64,000 nucleotides of DNA, from NCBI RefSeq assembly GCF_947499945.1, contig NZ_CANMQD010000002.1:186001-250000 (forward strand), read 5' to 3'. Shown here in pieces: positions 54,588 through 62,154 of this stretch. A program made the position numbers and the translations under genes. Below the pieces are notes generated by a model that did not search any database, was not told the DNA's origin, and worked only from the letters and a program-made list of their open reading frames with translations. Positions within the stretch are counted from its first letter, which is position 1; each line of letters opens with the position of its first letter. This DNA is from an uncultured Sulfitobacter sp. Lineage in GTDB: Bacteria > Pseudomonadota > Alphaproteobacteria > Rhodobacterales > Rhodobacteraceae.

Positions 54588-55727
54588 TTAGGCGTTCTTG
54601 TACTCTGACCAGAAGTCGTTCCAATCCTCGAGACCCTGCTGCTGCGGGATATCGCGGTAATGGATGCGGCCCTCTTTGATCAATGTGATCGGATCTTGCG
54701 CATCGCCGTCGATCTGGTGCGACCGTGTGGCCTCGGCCAAGTCCGCCTCGATCAGGGCAGCGCGCCCCGCTTTGGTGACACAAAAACCCGGATAGGCCGC
54801 CATCTGTGCGGATTTCACCTGACCCACAGGGGACATCATGTATTGGATGAACTTTTTGACTTCGGCCGCTTTTTCGCTGCCCTTGCCGATGGAATAGCTT
54901 TCCGTGAATTGAATTCCGCCCTCTTTGGGAATGACTGATGCAACGGGTGCGCCGTCTTTTTCCAAAACGCCAGTGATCCAGTCACCGATACCGACCATCG
55001 CCTGCATATCACCATTCTTGAGGCCGTTGAACGTGCCGCCGTAATCAAAGAAACCACCGACCTGCTTACGTAGACCCAATGTGGTTTCTTGCACTGCGGC
55101 CCATTTGGCATCGTCCAGATCCCACAGGCCAGCACCGTTGCCATTATAGAGGCTCATCATGCCTAGCGTCGGCAGGTGCCAATCGAAATGGCCAACCTTG
55201 CCTTCAAGCTCCGGCTTCCAGAAGCACTCATAGCTTGTCGCTTCTTCGGCAGTAACCGAATTCTTGTTGTAAGAAACACCAAGGTGGCCACCGCGCAGCA
55301 TCATGGAATACATCTTGCCATCGGCCCAGTGGCCGGGGAACTGTTTGAAGTCTTCGTGCAGCATGTCATCCAGCGGATAATCTGCTGGCTCCATCTCGTC
55401 GATGTAGCCCGCAAGGTTCAACTGTTGCACAAATTCGCCGTCAGACAGGATCAGGTCATACGTGCCGGGAGGGGATTGCGCGATCAGCGCCAGCATGTTG
55501 TCGCCACCTGCGTAATATTTGGGCACGAACTTGACGTTGTTCGCGGCTTCATATTCCGCGACCATATCCGGCTCGCCGTGACCGTACCACGCCAGCATAT
55601 TGATCTCGGTTGTGGCGGCCCAAGCGCGGCTAACGAAAGGAGTGGTCAAAACCGCAGCGCCGCCTGCTTTGAGTAGTTGGCGGCGGTTTAGGCCATACAA
55701 AGAGGAATTCAGTGTTGGTCTCATCAT
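54588..55727 (-). CDS. Tat-exported extracellular solute-binding protein (PotD-like)
   Basis: 379 residues; start at the first of two adjacent ATGs with GGGAGAAG upstream. Tat signal LNRRQLLKAGGAAVLTTPFV with cleavage near AWA-ATTEIN. Spermidine/putrescine-binding fold: LAWYGHGEPDMVAEYEAAN near 45, YSIGKGSEKAAEVKKFIQYM near 290. Although the family is called polyamine-binding, related proteins bind many small cationic or heterocyclic compounds; operon enzymes suggest a cyclic nitrogen compound. First gene of the six-gene operon. Confidence 0.85.
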   Translation of the reverse strand: MMRPTLNSSLYGLNRRQLLKAGGAAVLTTPFVSRAWAATTEINMLAWYGHGEPDMVAEYEAANNVKFVPKYYAGGDNMLALIAQSPPGTYDLILSDGEFVQQLNLAGYIDEMEPADYPLDDMLHEDFKQFPGHWADGKMYSMMLRGGHLGVSYNKNSVTAEEATSYECFWKPELEGKVGHFDWHLPTLGMMSLYNGNGAGLWDLDDAKWAAVQETTLGLRKQVGGFFDYGGTFNGLKNGDMQAMVGIGDWITGVLEKDGAPVASVIPKEGGIQFTESYSIGKGSEKAAEVKKFIQYMMSPVGQVKSAQMAAYPGFCVTKAGRAALIEADLAEATRSHQIDGDAQDPITLIKEGRIHYRDIPQQQGLEDWNDFWSEYKNA

Positions 55728-55873
55728 CGTCTTCTCCCAGTTGGTCGCCCTTTCGCAGAAAGGAGCATTCGTTGCTGTGCTGAACCGTTAGGTTCGGCGC
55801 TGACTTAGAGGAATGCTATTGCAAGACGGCAGTTTTGGGAAATTTATCGTTGATATGTCTGCATAATGAGCGC

Positions 55874-56758
55874 TTATCCAGAATGAATGCCCAAAGATTG
55901 TGCTTCTAGCATTTTTACGATGGCATCAATCGCTGCATATCCGCCCGCACCCAACTGCGCCTGTCGCGCAAACAGACCAATGTGCAAAGGGGGCAATACG
56001 GGGAGGCCGTCTTTTTCGGTGAACTTGCGCATACCGCTTTGAACTGTTGGAGCCGTCAGACAGGACAGGCCCAACCCGTCGTGGACTGCACGTTGAACAC
56101 CGCCGATCCCGGGGCTCGAATAGGCAATACGCCAGCTTTTTCCCGCCAGTTTCAATGCAGTGGTCATTCGGTCCCGATAGACACATCCATAGGGATGAAC
56201 GACAAGTGGGATGTCGGACGCAGCAGGGATGTCGAAGTCAGTTGCGCCAACCCACGTGGGTTGTTCTTTCCAGTTGCGGAACAGGAATTGCTGATCGTCC
56301 CCGTCAAACAGGGCAACCGCTATGTCGATCTCGTTACTGCGCAGGGCGGTTAGAACGTGCTTGGATAAGTCGCAGCGTATTTCGACCTGCACTTCTGAAT
56401 ATTTTCGGACGACATCGGTCAGGCAGGATTGAAGTGTGTTCACGGCATAATCTACTGGCAAGCCAACCCGCAGTTTTGAGGATTCGCTTGGCTTCTCGAA
56501 TTGCACCATAGCAAGATCGTTTAGACGCAGGATTTGTCGGGCATGAATTGCAAGCGCCTCGCCCCGTTCGGTTAGGGTGATTTCTTTGCCTTTACGCTCA
56601 ATCAAGGCGTTCCCAACCGTTTCTTCCAGCCTTTTGATTTGCAAGCTGATTGCAGGTTGAGTCCGGCCCAAAATCTCTGCAGCCCGTGTAAAACTAGCTA
56701 CTTCGATGACGGTTATGAAAGCTCTCAGAAGCTCTGTGGATAGATTGGTGACGCTCAT
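55874..56758 (-). CDS. LysR family transcriptional regulator
   Basis: 294 residues from ATG 56758 (MSVTNLSTELLRAFITVIEV). N-terminal HTH ASFTRAAEILGRTQPAISLQIKRLEE near 20-45; effector-binding domain from about 90. Encoded 146 nt upstream of, and in the same direction as, the transporter operon, so it is the probable local regulator. AT-rich DNA at 55845-55865 between them may hold its operator. Confidence 0.88.
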   Translation of the reverse strand: MSVTNLSTELLRAFITVIEVASFTRAAEILGRTQPAISLQIKRLEETVGNALIERKGKEITLTERGEALAIHARQILRLNDLAMVQFEKPSESSKLRVGLPVDYAVNTLQSCLTDVVRKYSEVQVEIRCDLSKHVLTALRSNEIDIAVALFDGDDQQFLFRNWKEQPTWVGATDFDIPAASDIPLVVHPYGCVYRDRMTTALKLAGKSWRIAYSSPGIGGVQRAVHDGLGLSCLTAPTVQSGMRKFTEKDGLPVLPPLHIGLFARQAQLGAGGYAAIDAIVKMLEAQSLGIHSG

Positions 56759-57084
56759 GTTGGGTACATTAGCGTCACTTATTCTAGATAGAAACCTATA
56801 ACGGCTCCGCATGCACTCGTTGTCCCGAGCCGCTATCCAAGCAAGACGAGGACGGCTTCAGCCACACCAATCGTGTCAGGTGCCACTAAAGGGGATAGAT
56901 CAGCTGCGCTAATCCTCTCGACTGCTTTGCCAGATAAACGCAGCACACATTACACTCCGCCAGCAGCACGTTCACATGTGCTGCAATCGCTTTGGCAAGC
57001 GGACGATTGCTGTTTTCACAGATTTATCTCATCTTTGGAAACCCTCTTGGGTGAGCTTCGTGAAATGTGCGCTCGGCTTGGGTC
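56759..57084. other. Intergenic region upstream of the LysR gene
   Basis: 326 nt between the phosphoribosyltransferase stop and the regulator start. It presumably contains the LysR promoter; no gene, repeat or clear terminator was recognised. Confidence 0.4.
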
Positions 57085-57705
57085 CTAGACCGGAAATGCC
57101 ATCTCGGGCTTGTAGGTCTTGAAGCTTTCGAGATACTGAGCGTTAGCCTGTCGCTGCCACTCTGTGTCCGGTTGAATGGCTGTGACGCATTTGTATTTCT
57201 TGCGGTATTCTGCGGTGTTTTCATTGTCTTCCATGACAATGGCCACCATGCCTGCTACTTTGCCCTTTTGCTTCTCAACCAATTGCACAGCACCGTGCAT
57301 CGTTCCGCCAGTTTCAACCCATTGATCCACAAGCAAGACCCGCGTTTCTGGCGCAAAGGCTGGTAGGCGCATTTCCATCGCTTGCGTTTGACCCGAATAA
57401 TTAGTCATGGATGCGATATCTGTATCGACGCACAACTTGCCAGTCTTGCGTATCGGCAGAAAGCCGCGCCCGATCCGCGCGGCAATGCCAGCAGCCAAAA
57501 CAAAACCCATCGCGTCAAGTCCTGCGACAACATCAATATCGTCGGCATTCAGGTCGGCGCAGAGATCATCCAGCAGGTCATGATAGGCCTTGCCGTTGAT
57601 GTAGATGGACGTCGGGTCCAGCCACGCAAATTTCTCGCCTTTGGTGTTCGGCGCCATCAACGAGAAGTACCAGCGGTCGTCTCTGGACCCTTTGTCGAAT
57701 GTCAT
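57085..57705 (-). CDS. Type I phosphoribosyltransferase (adenine/orotate PRT-like)
   Basis: 206 residues, GGGAG before the ATG. PRTase fold with VVAGLDAMGFVLAAGIAARIGRGFLPIRKTGKL near 62-94 and the PRPP loop VLLVDQWVETGGTM near 127, where the usual DD is DQ. The adenine-type layout suggests nucleobase to nucleotide salvage, consistent with the deaminase nearby, but base specificity is unclear. 13-nt gap to the upstream BtpA-like gene, so one transcript. Confidence 0.78.
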   Translation of the reverse strand: MTFDKGSRDDRWYFSLMAPNTKGEKFAWLDPTSIYINGKAYHDLLDDLCADLNADDIDVVAGLDAMGFVLAAGIAARIGRGFLPIRKTGKLCVDTDIASMTNYSGQTQAMEMRLPAFAPETRVLLVDQWVETGGTMHGAVQLVEKQKGKVAGMVAIVMEDNENTAEYRKKYKCVTAIQPDTEWQRQANAQYLESFKTYKPEMAFPV

Positions 57706-57718
57706 TTGATCGTCTCCC

Positions 57719-58456
57719 TTATTTCTGTGTGAGGTGCATGAGGTGTTTCAGGCGATCGGGGTCAATGTTGTAAAAGTCCCCCTCAAAATTGATGCCTGTT
57801 GCCACCATGAAAAGATCAACCGCGTCTGCGTAGTGCGCGGCGTTTTGAGGCGTAATTCCAGAGGCCAGCCCAAGGGCTGTGTCTGCGCAATGCTCCCGAA
57901 ATATCTCGATTTTACCAACGTCTGCAGCGTGGCCAGTGGCGACGCCGGAGGTCACGACCACATCCATGTAGTTGGTGGCGATGCGTGCGCTCTTGCCATA
58001 CTGTGCGGGATCAACATCGCGCTGTTTCTTGAAGGCGGTGCCACCGATATACAGACCGTCCCAACCACTCGTCTTGAGGATTTTTGCGATCTCATTTGCT
58101 TCGGGTTGATCATCCTCAGCACGGCGCTCGTCAATGCGGGCGTCATCCGCCCAATAGCCGTCAACCCGAATACCCTGAGCCTGAAGCTCACCCAGAATTG
58201 GAAATGCGAATTTACCGGTCACAGCCAGAAAGTTCACACCAAGCCAGTAGTCAGGAAACGCATGCCGCATCTCTTTGATAATCGGAACCAGCTTTTCTTT
58301 CTCGAAGTCGTGATTGATCAGAAAGACACCGGGACAGCCACCCTCTTTTGCTACCTCGATGTTACGCCGCACCTGTTCGGCATCAAGAACGTGAATAACA
58401 GGCAGTATAACAGGACCGGACGTGTCGAAGCATTTTTGGAAGTCTTGCCTGTTCAT
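57719..58456 (-). CDS. BtpA/SgcQ family TIM-barrel protein
   Basis: 245 residues from ATG 58456 with GAGGT upstream (an ATG/alternative start at 58495 is less likely). BtpA/SgcQ-type pattern: VILPVIHVLDAEQVRRNIEVAKEGGCPGVFLINHD, YWLGVNFL, VDGYWADDA, VVVTSGVATGHAADVGKIE and LALGLASGITPQNAA, a phosphate-binding (beta/alpha)8 barrel. Catalysed reaction unknown for the family. Linkage to a PRTase suggests a nucleotide or phosphoribosyl substrate. Confidence 0.75.
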   Translation of the reverse strand: MNRQDFQKCFDTSGPVILPVIHVLDAEQVRRNIEVAKEGGCPGVFLINHDFEKEKLVPIIKEMRHAFPDYWLGVNFLAVTGKFAFPILGELQAQGIRVDGYWADDARIDERRAEDDQPEANEIAKILKTSGWDGLYIGGTAFKKQRDVDPAQYGKSARIATNYMDVVVTSGVATGHAADVGKIEIFREHCADTALGLASGITPQNAAHYADAVDLFMVATGINFEGDFYNIDPDRLKHLMHLTQK

Positions 58457-58863
58457 ATTTACCTCAAGCTCGTGGATTTCGATCAAGGGTAGCATCGGCT
58501 CTGAAATTTAGAAAATTTATAGTTATTATCAGGTCATAAGGTATGCAAATGATGATCTATCAGATTTTTATCCGATACTTTTCTGTGCACCAGCGGTTGC
58601 CCTATGAAACGACGCAGTCACTAAAACAATATCTGGGCCGCCTAAGGTTTTTGCATTTAGACAGCCACAGTTGGACTATGGCCATTATGTAGACGTCTGG
58701 TCACATTGGTCAGCTATTTTTGCTTCAATGGCTGTTGATCTCACAAACTGGCCCTTGGTGCACGGCGCAGCGTCTGGTGCTTTCTGTCTCGAAGCTGACC
58801 TTGGATGCTGTGTCAACGCCGGGTAGTTGATGTGTGAGGGCAGGGCGCATCGGAGGATCCATA
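58457..58863. other. Promoter-bearing intergenic region
   Basis: 407 nt. The part next to the BtpA-like gene (58500-58570) is AT-rich and likely contains its promoter. The part near 58850 carries CGGAGG, the ribosome site of the recombinase remnant. No gene is supported in between. Confidence 0.45.
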
Positions 58864-59246
58864 ATGCAAACACCAAACTTACCCACCCTTCGCGCACTTC
58901 GCCCCGCTTGGAATAAGGTTCGCATCGTTGACCAGAAACGGCCGTTGGAGCCCAAACATGTCCGGGCGATCCGTGTCAGGCTTGAACTCGCCGAGAACCA
59001 TTGCGATCTGGCTTTGTTCAGTATGCCCGCCTCGTGCGGGCTTCGGTTTCGTCCATCGGTTTGGAGATGGCCGCCTATGGGATCCATTCATTGCAACGCA
59101 CAAAGGTCACTCAGATTTATAAGAAGACGGGCCACCTGCGCGCCGTTCAGCTTCTGCTGGGGCATACGAGGATGGGCAGCACTGTCAGACATATGGACGT
59201 TGAACTTGAAGATGCGTTGGCAATAGCAGAAGCTAATGAAATATAA
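58864..59246 (+). pseudogene. Tyrosine recombinase (integrase) with internal deletion
   Basis: CGGAGG precedes ATG 58864. The first frame gives PAWNKVRIVDQKRPLEPKHV and RAIRVRLELAENHCDLALFS. A different frame resumes at about 59020 with VQYARLVRASVSSIG, then YGIHSLQRTKVTQIYKKTGH and LRAVQLLLGHTRMGSTVRHM, ending ..ALAIAEANEI. This is the C-terminal catalytic part (HSLQRT = HxxR, LLGHT) of the short (about 200 aa) alphaproteobacterial tyrosine recombinases. Roughly 80-90 central codons, including the first catalytic Arg, are missing and the frame is shifted, so it is inactive. 59247-59538 downstream has no gene. Confidence 0.75.
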
Positions 59247-59538
59247 GCACTTGGGCCGTCCGCCACGGACTTCCCAAAGCGGTCATTGCCGCGTGAACGC
59301 GACTCTGCGGTGCAGCCTCCACATTACAGACGTTTGCCCATCATGCCTTTCTTATCATATCATGAGCGAAGCTTGGAGCTTAGTCTGAATTGCCTCAACT
59401 CTACCAAATTATCCTTACCAGCATCTCGCATCAGTAATTACCACCATCTTCAGATACAGACAGCAGCTTAGGAAAAAGGGCTTTAAAATTCGTATTCTCA
59501 AGTTGATATCAGAACAAAAATTATCTGCTTTTGATATT

Positions 59539-60234
59539 TCATACGGATACGCTGGCTAAGATAGCTTCACGCTTGCATTGTTTTTTGGATTCATTTTCGA
59601 TGACCTGTCCACGCTTCAAAACGACAATCTGATCCGCGAGCTCATATGCAAAATCAAAGTACTGCTCGACCAGAATAATCGTCATATCGCCTCGATCCCG
59701 CAGCAGGCTTATGACTTTTCCGATATGTTGGATAATGTTGGGTTGAATGCCTTCTGTTGGCTCATCCAACAAGAGTAGTTTAGGTTTGGTGATGAGCGCA
59801 CGAGCAATGGCCAACTGCTGTTGTTGCCCTCCAGACAGATCACCACCGCGACGGTGCGCCATCTCATTTAGGACGGGAAACAGCTCAAAAATATCATCGG
59901 GGATAAAATGCTCTGATCTGGGCAGGCAGGCAAATCCCGTCTGCAGGTTTTCGCGCACAGTCAGCAACGGGAAAATATCGCGCCCCTGCGGGACGTAGCC
60001 GACGCCTAGCTGTGCCATTTTATGTGCCCCAACCTGACCTAAACACTGGCCGTCGAAAGTAAGATTACCTCCCGATCGTGGGTGCGTGCCCGAGATCGCC
60101 CTGAGTAGACTGGTTTTGCCCACGCCATTGGTTCCCATGACGCAGGTTACTTCCCCCAGTTGGGCCTGCATCGAAATGTCATAGAGGATCTGCGAGTTGC
60201 CGTAATGCAGGGAGAGGCTCTGTATATCCAACAT
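59539..60234 (-). CDS. urtE: Urea ABC transporter ATPase UrtE
   Basis: 231 residues. Walker A GTNGVGKTSLLRA near 34, signature LSGGQQQQLAIARAL, Walker B LLLLDEPTEGIQPNII. LivF-like; the EGIQP stretch is typical of UrtE. Last gene of the urt cluster, 3 nt after urtD. Confidence 0.9.
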   Translation of the reverse strand: MLDIQSLSLHYGNSQILYDISMQAQLGEVTCVMGTNGVGKTSLLRAISGTHPRSGGNLTFDGQCLGQVGAHKMAQLGVGYVPQGRDIFPLLTVRENLQTGFACLPRSEHFIPDDIFELFPVLNEMAHRRGGDLSGGQQQQLAIARALITKPKLLLLDEPTEGIQPNIIQHIGKVISLLRDRGDMTIILVEQYFDFAYELADQIVVLKRGQVIENESKKQCKREAILASVSV

Positions 60235-60237
60235 ATT

Positions 60238-60978
60238 CTAGCGCCCCAGATAGACGTCGATTACGTCTTGGTTTTTGGTCACATGATCGAGGCTGCCTTC
60301 GGCGAGAACGGAGCCTTCGTGCAGCACGGTCACTTTGCACTCAAGGCGGCGTACGAATTCCATGTCATGCTCGACCACGACTACTGCGCGGGTCTTGGCC
60401 GCCTCAACTAGGATCGCGGTGGTTTTCTCGCGCTCGGCTGGCGTCATGCCAGCGGCAGGTTCATCGACAAGCAGCAATTGTGGTTCTTGGGCCAGCAGCA
60501 TCCCGATTTCAAGCCATTGCTTTTGACCGTGGCTCAGCTCACCCGAGACACGCAGCAGCGCGTCGTTCAGACCAATCTGATGGGCGAGTTCTTCGACACG
60601 GGCGAAGTCATCCTTGGAAGGTCGAAAGAACAGCACAGCCAAAAGCGCGCGGTCTTTGCGCAGGGCCATCATCAGGTTTTCCTGCACGGTCTGCTCTTCG
60701 AAGACAGTCGGCTTCTGAAACTTTCGCCCGATGCCTGCATGAGCAATTTTTGCCTCCGACATGCCGATGAGCGAGGTGCTTTTCTCACCCCACAAGATGT
60801 GGCCAGCGTCGGGTCTGGTTTTACCCGTAACGATGTCCATGAACGTTGTCTTCCCCGCGCCGTTAGGGCCAATCACCGCGCGCAGCTCTTCACTTGCGAT
60901 CTGGAACGACAGATTGTTGATTGCGCGGAAACCATCAAAGCTGACGGTGACGCCCGAGACTTCCAAAAGCGTGTTCAT
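60238..60978 (-). CDS. urtD: Urea ABC transporter ATPase UrtD
   Basis: 246 residues. Walker A GPNGAGKTTFMDIVTGKTRPD near 37, signature LSHGQKQWLEIGMLLAQ, Walker B LLLVDEPAAGMTPAE. The SHGQKQWLEI form distinguishes UrtD from general LivG. ATGA overlap with urtC. Confidence 0.9.
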   Translation of the reverse strand: MNTLLEVSGVTVSFDGFRAINNLSFQIASEELRAVIGPNGAGKTTFMDIVTGKTRPDAGHILWGEKSTSLIGMSEAKIAHAGIGRKFQKPTVFEEQTVQENLMMALRKDRALLAVLFFRPSKDDFARVEELAHQIGLNDALLRVSGELSHGQKQWLEIGMLLAQEPQLLLVDEPAAGMTPAEREKTTAILVEAAKTRAVVVVEHDMEFVRRLECKVTVLHEGSVLAEGSLDHVTKNQDVIDVYLGR

Positions 60979-62150
60979 GCGTCTGTTTCCTTGCGTCTGC
61001 TTTTCAAAAGATCAATCAAACCGCCGATGCCGTTTGGCGCGTAAAGTGTGACCAAGACAAAACTGAGGCCCAGCAGGACCAGCCACCAGTCCACCCATTT
61101 GACCGTGTAGAAGCCCAAAGGCACGTCCGGTGCTTGACCGCCTGTGAACCAGCTTGAGACAAGGCTGACAAAGGCCGTGCCGATAACCGCACCATAAAGG
61201 CGCCCGCGACCGCCTATTGCCACCCAAACGGCAAGGTAGATCGAGGCGATGGGGGCGACTTCGGCGGGGTTGATAATGCCCGCTTGAGGATAATAGAGCG
61301 CACCTGCGATGCCTGAAATGCAAGCCGTAAGGGTGAATACAGCCAGTTTGTAGGTCTCGACCGAATATCCCAGAAACCGCACCCGCGCCTCGTTATCGCG
61401 GATGCCTTGGATGACCGAGCCGAACTTGCCCGACACAACCCAAGCCACCAGCAGATAGCCCAGGGCAAGCGCCAGTGCCGAAGCCCAGAAGAACCACAGC
61501 GATACAACCGATTGCGGGGCGGTCACACCAGGGAGGTTTTGTAGACCGGACAGCCCGTTGTTGCCACGCAAGCCACTGGCATTCTGGAACAGATAGAGCG
61601 ACAGGCCGAGTGTCATGGCTTGTGTCAAGATTGACAGGTAGACGCCTGTGACACGGCTGCGGAATGCAAGCCAGCCAAAGACGAGCGCGAGGATGCCGGG
61701 GACCACAACGACGAAGGCGAGCTGCACCATCAGACTGTCCGCAAAGGCCCAGATTAATGGAAACTCGCTGCTGCCCACAACGCCGAATATCTGATTGCCG
61801 ATGCCGGTGCTGATCTCTTCGGGGGTTGGCGGCAATACCCCCTCTGAAAGCGAAGTCTCGACAATCTGGCGGGTACGCTCGTACATCAGCCACATGCCGA
61901 TCATATAGCCCCCCAGCCCGAAGAAGGCGAAATGGCCCAGCGACAGAATGCCCGTGTAGCCCCAGATCAGGTCCATCGCGATGGCGATGAGGCAAAGGCA
62001 CAGCGTCTTGCCCAGAACCTTTACGAAGCTGGTAGAAATTACCCCGATTCCCAACCCCTCGGAGAGGATCGTGACCCCCAGCGTGAACAGCGCCAATATG
62101 GACAGGAAGATCAGGACGGACGGGTTGCGCGCGATGAAGGAGCGTTCCAT
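60975..62150 (-). CDS. urtC: Urea ABC transporter permease UrtC
   Basis: 391 residues, LivM-like with about ten TMs. WGYTGILSLGHFAFFGLGGYMIGMWLM near 65-90 and GIRDNEARVRFLGYSVETYK near 255 are UrtC features. Pairs with UrtB to carry urea or short amides. Coupled to urtD; 4 nt after urtB. Confidence 0.9.
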   Translation of the reverse strand: MERSFIARNPSVLIFLSILALFTLGVTILSEGLGIGVISTSFVKVLGKTLCLCLIAIAMDLIWGYTGILSLGHFAFFGLGGYMIGMWLMYERTRQIVETSLSEGVLPPTPEEISTGIGNQIFGVVGSSEFPLIWAFADSLMVQLAFVVVVPGILALVFGWLAFRSRVTGVYLSILTQAMTLGLSLYLFQNASGLRGNNGLSGLQNLPGVTAPQSVVSLWFFWASALALALGYLLVAWVVSGKFGSVIQGIRDNEARVRFLGYSVETYKLAVFTLTACISGIAGALYYPQAGIINPAEVAPIASIYLAVWVAIGGRGRLYGAVIGTAFVSLVSSWFTGGQAPDVPLGFYTVKWVDWWLVLLGLSFVLVTLYAPNGIGGLIDLLKSRRKETDA

Positions 62151-62154
62151 GGCT

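Larger units (their letters stand above)
47451..59246. mobile_element. Probable decayed genomic island anchored at tRNA-Phe
   Basis: Left edge is tRNA-Phe; right edge is a deleted tyrosine recombinase gene (58864-59246). Between them lie AT-richer DNA with an AlpA-like excisionase-type HTH protein, orphan genes and a truncated ADP-ribosylglycohydrolase (47.5-50.4 kb), and a catabolic ABC-transporter operon (50.4-58.5 kb). No duplicated tRNA 3' end was found, so the right boundary is inferred and the two halves may have separate origins. Confidence 0.4.

Noticed and set aside
54588..55727. Assigning the operon as a polyamine importer
   Set aside because: The PotD-type fold is used for many solutes, and the co-transcribed deaminase and NodB-fold hydrolase do not fit polyamine metabolism.
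57734..58492. 252-codon forward frame opposite the BtpA-like gene
   Set aside because: Antisense to a conserved TIM-barrel gene with a good start; composition is not protein-like.
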